Assembly: GCF_030812415.1 (NCBI RefSeq)
Contig: NZ_JAUSST010000001.1
Coordinates: 682,001 to 746,000 of the forward strand
Length of the DNA: 64,000 bases
DNA from: Paenibacillus harenae
GTDB taxonomy: Bacteria; Bacillota; Bacilli; Paenibacillales; Paenibacillaceae
Reading direction: 5' to 3'
Position numbers and translations under genes: made by a program. Of the stretch, positions 52,652-62,185 are shown piece by piece (positions within the stretch are counted from its first letter, which is position 1; each line of letters starts with the position of its first letter). Under the pieces are notes generated by a model, which was given only the letters and a program-made list of their open reading frames with translations, ran no database searches and was not told where the DNA came from.

Positions 52652-55227
52652 GGCTGTTCACCGCCTATCGAATAATGTTGAGGGGCTACCGTTACGCCGC
52701 CAACGGTCGCCGCTTGATCCGTATAATTGACAATGATCGAGCTGCCGTTGCTGTACTTCACTTCGACGACGCCTTCTTGATGGCGGATATGCTCCATCAT
52801 CGTCTCGCTTCTAAGCGGTGCCAGTACCGCGTTCGCTTCCTTATACATTGCAACCGCCTGGTCGTACCAATCCTTGTAGGAAGTCGAGAAGCTTGTGTCG
52901 AAATGCGTGAACTTCAGCTTCGACGACGGTTCGTACGTCCAGGAGAAGTATGGCGCTGCGCCAAGCTCGATTGCCTTCAGCAATTGCAGCTTCGTATCCT
53001 GCTCGTCGCTAAGGTTTATCGCTTTGCCTGCATAATCTACGGAACCGTGCACGACCATCTCGTAAAACGGCACTTCTTCGTCCGTAATTAGGAAGCCGCT
53101 GGAATCGGTCGGCACATCGATCAAATGATCGGCGTACGGGAATGCGTAAGAGTTGCCGCCTGCAACCATCGTCTCGCGGATGCGCTCGTCGAGCTTGCCG
53201 AGCTGCTCCTTGACGATTTCCTTCGCCGTTTCGCGCTGCACCACCCGGCTTACGCGATAATCGGAAACCAGCATGCCGCCAAGATCGCGCAACGACAGGC
53301 CGTTCATGCCAAGCTTGTCGTATTGATTCATGAACTTGTCAACGTAGTACGGCAGCTTCGCCGGCGATAGCAGATAATAAGTGCCAAGAAACATATCCAT
53401 CCGGTTCAAAGCCCGGTTGTAGGGATACAGCTCCGCCTCTTCGCGGGTAACGAACCTGGCTGCATCGGACGATGGAGCGAAGCCGCCGTCGTCATGATAC
53501 ATTTGCTGGAAAGCGACGTCCGGGAAGAGCATGCCGCCCGCATCCTCGAGCTGCTTCGCGAGCGCTGCAAGGTCTTGTTTGCTGCCAAGCACGTCATCCG
53601 TCTTCAGCTTGACCGGCGTCTTATGGTTGACGCCTTTGCCGAACCAGCCGGAGTAGCGCATCATAAGCCGGTCAACGCCGTCCTGCTTCAGCTGCATTGC
53701 TATTTGCGACGCTTCCTTGAAGCTTGTCATCGATACGACAGAGTCGTAAGGTACGCCTAGCATCGACTTTCTTTTGTCAACGGAACCCGTAATCGTAAGG
53801 TAAAACGGCAATGCCTTCTCGCCGCTAAGCGGCTGAAGCGATTGTTCCTTGACGAGCTTCTCTCTGTAATGCTCCGCCATGCCGGAATAGCTTGCCTGCT
53901 CGCTTGGCAGAAAGCTGTACCGAACCTGAATATCGCCGGTATAGATTTGCTCGTTGAGCAGCTCAATTTCTTGAATCGTAGCCCCCGTATACAGCTCAAG
54001 CTCATCTTCGCCGCGAAGGGCGAACGACGTATAGGCGTAGTTGTAGCCGTTTTTGCGTCCGCTCACATCGGCCGCAATGCTTGCAATGGCGTCGCCCTTC
54101 TCGATAACCGCGAACCAAGCCGCGTCGCCCGCTTTCATGCCGAATACCGGCATTCTCGCGCTCTCGGTCACTTGACCGCGCCGCCAGCTGTTGTCGTTCG
54201 GGTCGAAGCCGTATACCTTCTGCACGTATTGCTCTTCCTTCACCTTGCCGTTGTTCAGGTTAATCAGGCTGCCCGAGCCGTCGGGGACGAAAATATAGCC
54301 TTCCGTATTCGAATCGGCCGCGCCGAAGAAGTTAAGCAGCTCGATGCTGCCGATCTTGAAGGCGCCGCTTTCCTTGATGTGGCTGACTGGGACGGATACG
54401 AGGAGCTCTCCGCCGTCGAGTCGATATTCGATCGGAATCGTGAAGGTCGGCTTGTCGCTTCCACCGCTGCCCGTTACGCCGTTCTCCGCGTTGTCGAAAG
54501 CAAGATCCTCCTCGGTATAGCCGGCCGCTTGGAATGCGGCAATCATCTTGTTAAGCACGAGCTGCTTCGATACTTGCTCGTCAAGACGCTCCAATATATC
54601 CGGGCTGCCTTCCTTCGGATAATACCTGGTCGAGACATATCTAGCTTGCGAAGCATCCAGCTTCGACACCAGCTTTTCTTCCATTCTTGCTTTGCTTATA
54701 TATTTCGGCAGCGCGTCTATCCCTAGCGACATATCGCCAAGCGTATACGTAATACGCACGCCGCTTGCAATGCTCTCTACCGTGAACTGCTTCGAGCTGA
54801 TGCTCTTCCCGAAGTTGGTGAACGTATTCAGCGTTCCTACGGAATCGCGGAACAGGACCGATACTTGCGAGGACATCACTTCTTTCTCGTATGGAGAAGC
54901 GATCGTATCCTCATTCCGTTTCTCGGGATTGGTGTACCACACCCGGTTCTGACGCTTATCCTTGACTGCGACCTCCGTCGTCTCGGGATTGAAGTAGAGC
55001 GACAGCTCCGCGTTATCCGCCACAAGCTTCATTCCCGGCACGCCTTGCGACGAATCCGGCAGCGCCTTCAGCTCGCTTCCGGCTTCCAGCTCGGCAGTAG
55101 TTTCCAAGTAAGAGGTTGTGTCGACTGCCTTCACGCCGCGATCGATCACAAGCAAGAGCACGACGGCAATGATGATTATAGCTGCAGCACAGGCCGACGC
55201 CGCAACGAGAATCTTTCTGTTTTTCAC
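52648..55227 (-). CDS. DUF5696 membrane-anchored protein, possible glycosidase-like
   Basis: An 859-residue protein with an N-terminal TM anchor (7-27) and the rest outside the cell. Residues about 60-330 look like a beta-sandwich (AELSLYFNPETTEVAVKD), and 470-800 like a TIM barrel (DGVDRLMMRYSGWFGKGVNH, GLSLRDLGGMLVSDYR near 643-658, FSWTYEPSS). Asp648 and Asp656 are possible catalytic residues by analogy with GH36/GH101-like barrels; that is inference. It is coupled to the permease downstream by a 4-base overlap and lies 15 bases after the YIP1 gene. The family is uncharacterised as far as I know. Its retention in an ABC importer operon suggests processing or presenting glycan to the permeases. 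Confidence 0.78.
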   Translation of the reverse strand: MKNRKILVAASACAAAIIIIAVVLLLVIDRGVKAVDTTSYLETTAELEAGSELKALPDSSQGVPGMKLVADNAELSLYFNPETTEVAVKDKRQNRVWYTNPEKRNEDTIASPYEKEVMSSQVSVLFRDSVGTLNTFTNFGKSISSKQFTVESIASGVRITYTLGDMSLGIDALPKYISKARMEEKLVSKLDASQARYVSTRYYPKEGSPDILERLDEQVSKQLVLNKMIAAFQAAGYTEEDLAFDNAENGVTGSGGSDKPTFTIPIEYRLDGGELLVSVPVSHIKESGAFKIGSIELLNFFGAADSNTEGYIFVPDGSGSLINLNNGKVKEEQYVQKVYGFDPNDNSWRRGQVTESARMPVFGMKAGDAAWFAVIEKGDAIASIAADVSGRKNGYNYAYTSFALRGEDELELYTGATIQEIELLNEQIYTGDIQVRYSFLPSEQASYSGMAEHYREKLVKEQSLQPLSGEKALPFYLTITGSVDKRKSMLGVPYDSVVSMTSFKEASQIAMQLKQDGVDRLMMRYSGWFGKGVNHKTPVKLKTDDVLGSKQDLAALAKQLEDAGGMLFPDVAFQQMYHDDGGFAPSSDAARFVTREEAELYPYNRALNRMDMFLGTYYLLSPAKLPYYVDKFMNQYDKLGMNGLSLRDLGGMLVSDYRVSRVVQRETAKEIVKEQLGKLDERIRETMVAGGNSYAFPYADHLIDVPTDSSGFLITDEEVPFYEMVVHGSVDYAGKAINLSDEQDTKLQLLKAIELGAAPYFSWTYEPSSKLKFTHFDTSFSTSYKDWYDQAVAMYKEANAVLAPLRSETMMEHIRHQEGVVEVKYSNGSSIIVNYTDQAATVGGVTVAPQHYSIGGEQP

Positions 55228-55242
55228 TTGATGCGGCCTCCT

Positions 55243-55863
55243 TTACGTACGGAAAGTAAGTTCTCGGTAAATGTTGACGATAAATTCAATGATTTGCTGC
55301 ATCATGCTCATGACGAGCGTGCCAAGGAACACGATTATACCCATGACGATAACGGTCAGCACCATCGTGACGATCGTCTTGAACGCCGAATATTGGTGGA
55401 CGGTCATCGTGCCTACGAACAGCAAGCCGATGAACCATATCGTCGAGATCGAATTGAACAAGTAGTAAAATGCCGTCTCTTCCTGCACCATGAAGCGGCT
55501 CGCGATCGTCAACGGCACGTAGATCAGCACGAGCGGCAGAAGCGCGTAGCCGGTTGCCATGACGATTTCCTTGAATTTGCCTTCTCCGTCCATAAGCGTC
55601 GTGATAGCCCAGTTCGAGACGCACCACAGGAAAAACGGAAATACGATCGTGACGAGCTGCGTCAAGCTGTTCAAATACCTCGGATCATTGTAGTTGACGA
55701 GAAAACCCGCGAACTGGTTTTGCAAAATGACCGACACGACGACGAGAGCCAGGATGAACAAAGCGACGCGCACTTTGCCTTTGCCGTCGTATTTCATATC
55801 CCAGAAGCCGTCGAACGGATGCACGATCAGATGCAGCGGAAACTTGATAAAATCTTGCTTCAT
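55243..55863 (-). CDS. YIP1 family membrane protein
   Basis: A 206-residue protein with an N-terminal LHLIVHPFDGFWDMKYDGKGK segment, which is typical of bacterial Yip1-domain proteins, then five TM helices (starting ALFILALVVVSVILQNQF; also FPFFLWCVSNWAITTL, ATGYALLPLVLIYVPL). Its start overlaps the NHL gene stop by 4 bases. Yip1 proteins act in membrane traffic in eukaryotes; bacterial members are uncharacterised and may help assemble membrane complexes. Its place between two extracellular proteins suggests it scaffolds them. Confidence 0.82.
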   Translation of the reverse strand: MKQDFIKFPLHLIVHPFDGFWDMKYDGKGKVRVALFILALVVVSVILQNQFAGFLVNYNDPRYLNSLTQLVTIVFPFFLWCVSNWAITTLMDGEGKFKEIVMATGYALLPLVLIYVPLTIASRFMVQEETAFYYLFNSISTIWFIGLLFVGTMTVHQYSAFKTIVTMVLTVIVMGIIVFLGTLVMSMMQQIIEFIVNIYRELTFRT

Positions 55864-57362
55864 AGCGCTTTGCCCTCCCCTGAGTTCGGCCCGCCGCCTG
55901 CTGCCGGCTTATTAAGCTTAAGCTTGCGCTTGCGGCTAACCATGCGATAGAGCTTGAATGCGAACCATGCTGCTGCAAGCGCGACAAGCACCGACAAGAA
56001 ATTGCCGAAGTGCTCCTTCATGAATTCCCTCCGATAGCGCTTGTAGGCGACCGAATAGCCATCGCGGTCCATGCCGAGCTTGAAATACTCAAGCGCTTCC
56101 TTATTCCGCTTCTCCATCAGCAACGATTTGCCGATGCCGATGTAGGCAATATCGTAGTTGGAATTCAGCCGAAGCACTTCTTCCCATACCGGTACGGCTT
56201 GCTTGTCTTCGCCGTTGTGGTGCAGCGTAACCGCTTCGTTAACCTTTAGACCGAACTTCGTCGGCTTGAAGAGGACGATGTTGCTCTTGCCCCTGTCGAG
56301 CACGAGCCTGCTGTCGCCGGCGCTCTCGATGGCGACCGGCGTCTTGAACGTTCCGGCTTGATTGCTCTTGCCGCCGTAAACGTAGAGCAAATCGCCCTCG
56401 TCGTTATACGTGAAGATTCTGCCTTGATTGGAATCGAGTACGCTGTACATGCCATTCTCTTGCACCTTCACATCGACCAGCTTCGAAGGGCCCACAGAAA
56501 GACGGTACAAAATATCGCCCTTCACATGGAAGTAGCCGTAACGCTTCAGCACATCCTCGCCGGAAGGGTTAAGCCGCTTGACCGGCTCCTGCGAGCCGGG
56601 ATCGATATTCGTCGCGTAGACGAACCCTTTGGCGTCGATGTCGATATTGGAAAACTCGGTCGGGATGAATAAGATCATCTGCGCCTTCTGCGCTTTCGTC
56701 GAGAACAGCCTCCAGAAAAACTCCGTATAATCGCGCTGCACTTTATTCGTTCCGACGAAGCCGATGAACTCCCCGTCCGGATCGAATTGCATAATGCCCT
56801 CGAACATCCCTTGAGCGATGACGAATACGCGCTTCGCCTTGTCGACCGTTACCTTAAGCGGCGCGAACTTGAAGTCGCTCGCCAATATGTCGGACTTCGG
56901 CTGCTCGATGAATCGAATCAGGCTGCCGTCCTTATCCAGGATGACGACCCGTCCGTTATCCGTATCGGCGATGTACATCATGCCGTCTCCGTCCACGTAC
57001 ATGCCGGTCGGGTTCTTAAAGCCGTCCTCCTTACCGTCATTGCTGAAGCCGGAAATGACATCCTGCACCTGCCATTTCTCGTCGATGCGCACGATACGGT
57101 TGTTGCCGCTATCGACCACATAGACGAGACCTTTGTCGTCCACGACCATATCGGCCGGTTCGACGAAGTCGCCAACGCCGAGGTCCTTGCCGGATATGAC
57201 GCGACCCGGCACATAGGCCGCGGGCGCGGGAACGGCTTCCTCCCAGTAGTTGTAATTGTAGCTCTCATAAGGCGTAGACGAAGCGTACGCCGGCGCGGGC
57301 GCTGCGTTAATGAACAGTAGGGAAGCCGCCGCGACTACGAGAAACCATTTTTTCGCTGTCAA
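55860..57362 (-). CDS. NHL-repeat beta-propeller protein with TPR-like segment and C-terminal anchor
   Basis: A 500-residue protein with a signal peptide (about 1-27, cleavage near AYA), an NHL propeller (about 55-370) with blades such as DDKGLVYVVDSGNNRIVRID, GDGMMYIADTDNGRVVILD and GDSRLVLDRGKSNIVLF, two TPR-like helix pairs (about 375-440, AVPVWEEVLRLNSNYDIAYIG), and a C-terminal TM helix (about 452-470) with a basic cytoplasmic tail. The topology places a propeller and TPR outside the membrane, suited to binding partner proteins or glycan. It is coupled to the YIP1 gene and follows the first permease pair by 13 bases. Confidence 0.82.
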   Translation of the reverse strand: MTAKKWFLVVAAASLLFINAAPAPAYASSTPYESYNYNYWEEAVPAPAAYVPGRVISGKDLGVGDFVEPADMVVDDKGLVYVVDSGNNRIVRIDEKWQVQDVISGFSNDGKEDGFKNPTGMYVDGDGMMYIADTDNGRVVILDKDGSLIRFIEQPKSDILASDFKFAPLKVTVDKAKRVFVIAQGMFEGIMQFDPDGEFIGFVGTNKVQRDYTEFFWRLFSTKAQKAQMILFIPTEFSNIDIDAKGFVYATNIDPGSQEPVKRLNPSGEDVLKRYGYFHVKGDILYRLSVGPSKLVDVKVQENGMYSVLDSNQGRIFTYNDEGDLLYVYGGKSNQAGTFKTPVAIESAGDSRLVLDRGKSNIVLFKPTKFGLKVNEAVTLHHNGEDKQAVPVWEEVLRLNSNYDIAYIGIGKSLLMEKRNKEALEYFKLGMDRDGYSVAYKRYRREFMKEHFGNFLSVLVALAAAWFAFKLYRMVSRKRKLKLNKPAAGGGPNSGEGKAL

Positions 57363-57375
57363 GTGCCGTCCCTCC

Positions 57376-58242
57376 TTAATCCTTCATTCCTGAAGTGGCC
57401 ATAGTCTCGATAATGCGGCTCTGCGAGAATACGAACAGCGTAATCGGCACGCTCATGAGAATGAGCGCCACGGCAGCCGCCGCTCCGGCCCGGGCGATAC
57501 CGCCCTGTACGATCTGATTCGCCGCGAAGTGCAGCGACTTGAGCTGCTCGCTGTAGATGAAGCCATTGCCGTCGCTGCCCCAAAGAATCTGGAACAGCAA
57601 GATGATGAGCGTTAGCCACGCGGGCTTCACGTTCGGCATGACGATGGTCCAGAAGATGCGATACTCGCTCGCTCCGTCGATCTTGGCCGCCTCGAGCAGC
57701 ACATCGGGAATTTGCTCCATAAATTGCTTCATTAGATATAAGCCCAGCGAATAAGCGAATGCCGGAATAATGACCGCCCAATACGTGTCGATTAGTCCGA
57801 TCCATGACATGATCATGTACGTCGGAATGGCCGTTACGGCCGGCGTGAACATTAACGATAGGACAACGATCGTGAACATAAAGCCTTTGCCCGGAAATTT
57901 ATGCTTGGCAAGCGGGTAAGCGGCGGCTGACGCCAGCAGCACATGCCCGATAATGCCCATGCCCGTAATAAACACGGTATTGAAAATATATCTGGAGAAC
58001 GGCACCCACGAATTGCCGAGCAAATTGATCAAGTCGACAAAGTTGTTCATCGTCGGGTTGCGAACGAACAACGTCGGCGGGAACATAAAGATTTCATCCA
58101 GCGGCTTGAATGCGTTGTTGATGGCATAGACAAGCGGCAGGATCATGAATGCGCCGAATAAGGTCAACAGTGCAAATAGCGAGAAGCTGCCCCAGAACGA
58201 GCGGTTGACCCGCTTCTTGCGAAGTCGAAACGAGAACGTCAT
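57376..58242 (-). CDS. Carbohydrate ABC transporter permease (MalG type), first pair
   Basis: A 288-residue CUT1-class permease with six TM helices and the EAA loop IPDVLLEAAKIDGASEYRIF near residue 195. I start it at ATG 58242 (MTFSFRLRKKR) after GGTGGG, just past the stop of the upstream permease; the longer frame from 58281 would overlap that gene by 35 bases. It is followed by the NHL gene. Confidence 0.9.
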   Translation of the reverse strand: MTFSFRLRKKRVNRSFWGSFSLFALLTLFGAFMILPLVYAINNAFKPLDEIFMFPPTLFVRNPTMNNFVDLINLLGNSWVPFSRYIFNTVFITGMGIIGHVLLASAAAYPLAKHKFPGKGFMFTIVVLSLMFTPAVTAIPTYMIMSWIGLIDTYWAVIIPAFAYSLGLYLMKQFMEQIPDVLLEAAKIDGASEYRIFWTIVMPNVKPAWLTLIILLFQILWGSDGNGFIYSEQLKSLHFAANQIVQGGIARAGAAAAVALILMSVPITLFVFSQSRIIETMATSGMKD

Positions 58243-58246
58243 CAGC

Positions 58247-59152
58247 TCATTCACCCACCTTACGAAGAAGTTTTTGTACAAGGATGTTCGTTCCGACCAT
58301 AATCATGAACAGCACCGTCGCAATGGAAGAAGCGAAGCCCATCTCGAACCTTGTGGTGCCGTAGTCGATCAGATGCGTAACGATCGTCTCCGCCGCGTAA
58401 TTGACGCTCGGGAAACCCGCAAGCGCAATCGATACGTCGGCGACGGCGAACGCCGAGGTCAGTTGAATAACCGCGCCGAACATGAGCTGCGGACGCATGG
58501 AAGGCAGCGTAATATACCACAACTCCTGCCAGCGGTTCTTGATGCCGTCGACCGCTCCAGCCTCGTACAGCGTGCTGTCAACCGTCTGCAAGCCCGCGAT
58601 GAAAGCGAGGAAGCCTGTACCGAGACTCAGCCACAGCTGCACAAGAATGATGATCGGCAGCACGTATGCTTCCGTCTTCAGCCATTGCAGCGGCTCGAGA
58701 ATAATGCCGAGCTTAATGAGCAAGCCGTTCGCGATACCGTAACGATCGCCAGAGAAGATCATCAGCCAGATGAAGAACACGTTGCCGGAGATCGACGGCG
58801 CGTAGAACACAAGCGTCATGATTGCTCTCAGCTTCGGCGACAGCTCATTGATAATCCAGGCGAATACGAAGCAGGCAATGTAGCTTATCGGGCCCGTGAT
58901 GACGGCGAACAGAATCGTGTTCTTCACCGCGATCAGGAAGACGTCGTCTTCAAGAAACAGCCGCGTATAGTTCTGCCAGCCGATAAACCTCGGAAATTCC
59001 AACATATTAAAGTACGTAAAGCTCAGAACAATCGAAATCAAGACCGGCAATACCGTAAATACCGTGAACAGCAGCATGTACGGCGCCAGCAAAATATACG
59101 AATGCTTATTGGCTTTCGCTTCCCGCAATTTCAGGCTCAACCAATTTTGCAC
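58247..59152 (-). CDS. Carbohydrate ABC transporter permease (MalF type), first pair
   Basis: A 301-residue CUT1-class permease: HSYILLAPYMLLFTVFTVLP at the N-terminus, six TM helices and the EAA loop TLYEAGAVDGIKNRWQELWY near residue 190. It lies 15 bases after the large binding-protein gene and directly before its partner permease. Confidence 0.9.
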   Translation of the reverse strand: MQNWLSLKLREAKANKHSYILLAPYMLLFTVFTVLPVLISIVLSFTYFNMLEFPRFIGWQNYTRLFLEDDVFLIAVKNTILFAVITGPISYIACFVFAWIINELSPKLRAIMTLVFYAPSISGNVFFIWLMIFSGDRYGIANGLLIKLGIILEPLQWLKTEAYVLPIIILVQLWLSLGTGFLAFIAGLQTVDSTLYEAGAVDGIKNRWQELWYITLPSMRPQLMFGAVIQLTSAFAVADVSIALAGFPSVNYAAETIVTHLIDYGTTRFEMGFASSIATVLFMIMVGTNILVQKLLRKVGE

Positions 59153-59167
59153 GCTTAACCCTCCCCC

Positions 59168-62098
59168 TTATTGCGGTAGTCCGAACTCTTTCCGTTTCGT
59201 GCGAATTTCGTCATGCATGTATTGGACATAGTCCATAATCGACTCTCGCGCTTCTACGGCGCCGACGACCGACTTATAGAAAGCATTGAACAGATGGCGG
59301 CCTGTGAAGTAGCCGCCCGGCACTTCCGGCACGCCCTTCACGGATTCGAACTGCTCTTTCAAGTTCTCGTAATCGGCAACCGGCCATGGCAGACTGTCGA
59401 GCGCTTTAATATTAGCGGTCGGATAACGGGCCGCCGCGCCCATGAGCCCTTCCATCTCGCGGCCGAACGTCGTCTGCGTCGTTTCGCTCGTCCACCATTT
59501 CATGAACTCCCACGCCGCATCCTTATCTTCGGCCGCGTTCATCATGACGACGCCGCTGCCGCCGCTTGGTACGGTACGGTCGATCGCTCCGTCCTTCTGA
59601 ACCGTACCCGGTACGGGCGCGAAGCCCCACATGCCGCGGATTTCCGGCGCAAAAACGGAGAGCTGGTTATACGTCGTATAGTCCGCGATGCCGATCGGCA
59701 TCTGTCCGGTACGGAAGCGATTGGCGAAGTCGTATTCGCGCTCCAGCTTATAGTCGGTATAGAACTCCGTCCATTGCTTGAACGTCTCGATGCCGATCCG
59801 TGAATCCAAGTCGGACTCCTTGCCGTCGTTGCGATAGAACTGTCCGCCATTCTGGTAAAGCAGTGTTGCATACATGGAGTTTGGCGGTATGTTTTGGCCT
59901 TGGACGGCTGCTTGGGCAACGACCGGCAAGCCGAATTGCATATGGTTTTTGCTTAGTACGGCTAGAAGATTGGATACGTCGTCCCATGTCTTCGGAACGT
60001 CGAGCTCCAACTCTTCCAGCACGTCCTTGCGGTAGAAGAGCATATTGAACGTCTGCGTCTCCGGCAGCGCATAGACGCCGCTTTGATAGCTGTACGGAAC
60101 GAGCGCGCTTGATCGGAAACGATCCTTCACTTCATTAAAGTCGGCGAATTGAGTCAAGTCGACGGACGCGTTCCTCATCGCGTAGTTGACGGGAATATCG
60201 TTCTCGATCTGCATCGCCACGTCGGGGCCTTGACCGGCCAGTGTCGCCGGAAGGAGCGTGCCCATATTGACCAGCTTCAGATTGACATTTATGCCGGTAG
60301 CCGATGTGAACGTCTCGTCGATCATCGCTTTGATCGTGTTCGCTTGGTCGCGGCCGCTTCCGATCCATACCGTTACGGAACGTTGATCCGCCTTATCCGT
60401 TATGTTGCCGATCTGGTTGTAATCGGTGAAGAAGGAATGCATGAAGGTCGAAGCTTCATGCTTCAACTTCGATAAGAAGCTCATGCCCTTCTTCGGAAAC
60501 TTCTTGTCTGGCGAGGCGATATAGATGCTATCGAATTCCAGCGGCTGTTGTCTGGCCTGCTGCACCCAAGTACCGAGACCGCCCGTATTCGTCTTGTAAG
60601 CGCCGAGTCGCTTCGATACGCTCTCGGGCTTGTCGATCATCTCGTCGAGCTGCAGCGCCATCGTCTTAAGCAGCGCTTCCTGATCGCTCGATTGGCCGGA
60701 GAGCGCAACCAGCTGCTTCGAAATACGCTTCAGTCGTTCGCTCTCTGCCCCGAATACCTCAAGCAGATTGTCGATTTTCTTATCAAGCTGGTAGTCTCGG
60801 AATTCATCCGGCTTCGTACCCGTAATCATCAATATTTTGCGATACATGTCGTTGAGGTTATAAAGGCTCTCTTCCACCTCGCGGATGAGCGGAGCGAATT
60901 CGCCTAGGCTAACCTCCATCCGAATCGTATGCTTGCCTTTCTCAAGGCTATAGAGATACGGCTCGTCGCCGCCCATAACATCCATGCGATAACCGCCCTT
61001 ATAACGGAAAGCGACCTTCTCCATCTCCTTGAACGGCACTTCGCCGTCAATCGTCAATCTGCGGGTTGAATAGATGCCTCTGACGTAGTTTTGCTGCGAC
61101 TTGAACGCAATCTTATAAAGTCCGGTCTCCGGAACGTCGACTTCCCATTCAATCCATTGGCCCGGAAGACGCCAGTTGTAGCCGCCGATCGTGTTGATTT
61201 TTATTTTTGAAGCACTGTATGGATAGACCGCAGCACTTGAACGTTCGCTCAAAGGATACAAGGTAGGCGAGGATTTGGCGGTCGACGCTTCCCCTTCAAT
61301 TGTAATCAGCTTTCCCGTAGTCGGCTTTACGCCGTCAGCGTCATACTGCTTAACCCTATCTTCATAAGACATTGGCGTTGTCTGCTGGAAAATTTTCAAT
61401 TGCTTTATTACCATAGGCTCCCGGGTCGATTCCAGGGCAATCGTATGCGTTCCTTGCGATAAGTAAAATAGGAACGGCTCGTTCTCATAGCCGTCGGAGT
61501 CTCGGAACAGCTTCTCGCTCCATCTTGGTTTCTCGATCTGCTTCGGACGCAGCTCGTTACCTTGATTATCTCTCACGAGCTCTTCCTTCTGATTGCTCCA
61601 AATACGGTCGAACTGCAGGAAAGCCGCTTCTCGGAACGGTCGCTCTCCGTCGATCGTAAGCGAACGTTCGATCGCCGAGCTCTTCCCTTCTACCGGATAA
61701 TAAAGCAATGACAGGTTGTACAGCCCCTCTTCGGCAATCTGAACGCTCCACTCCACCGTGCCGGATTCCCCGGTCATCAGCGAAGTTCCATCCATTCCCT
61801 CGAACTGCTCCAGCTTCTCGAAGCCGTCTCCTTCGGTGCGGCTGAAATCCGCCCCTTCCAGCACGATCTCTTGCTTCGGCCTGGCTTCCCCTTCGAATTC
61901 GGACAAATATTGCACGTACCTTCGTTCGTTATAAGCCGATTGCTTGGCGACGCTGCCTTGGGCCTGTTCATCTGATGATGCGGCGTCTGGGCTTGCATTC
62001 GTTCGCAAGGTTGTTCCGATCGGCAGCATAATGATTAACGCCATAACAGCGAGCACTATCTTTCCAGCTAAATGAGTAAGCCGCATATTGCTTATCAC
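59168..62098 (-). CDS. Large solute-binding protein fused to two carbohydrate-binding-like domains
   Basis: A 976-residue protein. An N-terminal hydrophobic segment (IVLAVMALIIMLPIG, 14-28) lacks a lipobox, so it is an anchor or a signal peptide. Two related beta domains follow, at about 75-240 and 263-400; both contain the pattern GLY then strand then LTIDGE.PF (GLYNLSLLYYPVEG...LTIDGERPF and GLYKIAFKSQ...LTIDGEVPF), as in CBM6/35-like modules. A helical region (about 405-560) links to a type-1 solute-binding domain (about 573-976: VWIGSGRDQANTIKAMIDET, GQGPDVAMQ, TFNMLFYRKDVLEEL, GGSGVVMM). The start is GTG 62098 with AAGGAGG 7 bases upstream. Such a fusion could hold the polymer while the binding domain delivers ends to the permeases. 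Confidence 0.88.
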   Translation of the reverse strand: MISNMRLTHLAGKIVLAVMALIIMLPIGTTLRTNASPDAASSDEQAQGSVAKQSAYNERRYVQYLSEFEGEARPKQEIVLEGADFSRTEGDGFEKLEQFEGMDGTSLMTGESGTVEWSVQIAEEGLYNLSLLYYPVEGKSSAIERSLTIDGERPFREAAFLQFDRIWSNQKEELVRDNQGNELRPKQIEKPRWSEKLFRDSDGYENEPFLFYLSQGTHTIALESTREPMVIKQLKIFQQTTPMSYEDRVKQYDADGVKPTTGKLITIEGEASTAKSSPTLYPLSERSSAAVYPYSASKIKINTIGGYNWRLPGQWIEWEVDVPETGLYKIAFKSQQNYVRGIYSTRRLTIDGEVPFKEMEKVAFRYKGGYRMDVMGGDEPYLYSLEKGKHTIRMEVSLGEFAPLIREVEESLYNLNDMYRKILMITGTKPDEFRDYQLDKKIDNLLEVFGAESERLKRISKQLVALSGQSSDQEALLKTMALQLDEMIDKPESVSKRLGAYKTNTGGLGTWVQQARQQPLEFDSIYIASPDKKFPKKGMSFLSKLKHEASTFMHSFFTDYNQIGNITDKADQRSVTVWIGSGRDQANTIKAMIDETFTSATGINVNLKLVNMGTLLPATLAGQGPDVAMQIENDIPVNYAMRNASVDLTQFADFNEVKDRFRSSALVPYSYQSGVYALPETQTFNMLFYRKDVLEELELDVPKTWDDVSNLLAVLSKNHMQFGLPVVAQAAVQGQNIPPNSMYATLLYQNGGQFYRNDGKESDLDSRIGIETFKQWTEFYTDYKLEREYDFANRFRTGQMPIGIADYTTYNQLSVFAPEIRGMWGFAPVPGTVQKDGAIDRTVPSGGSGVVMMNAAEDKDAAWEFMKWWTSETTQTTFGREMEGLMGAAARYPTANIKALDSLPWPVADYENLKEQFESVKGVPEVPGGYFTGRHLFNAFYKSVVGAVEARESIMDYVQYMHDEIRTKRKEFGLPQ

Positions 62099-62185
62099 CA
62101 GAGGTCCTCCTTAGGCTATATTCATGACAGTGGGGGAGGTCGCACCCGACATCCCCCAACCGTTACGCCTTATGTGATGCTTCGA

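Noticed and set aside
54865..55950. 361-codon plus-strand frame across the YIP1 and DUF5696 genes
   Set aside because: Spans two coupled minus-strand genes and is dominated by His/Arg/Asp repeats that come from the complement of their codons.
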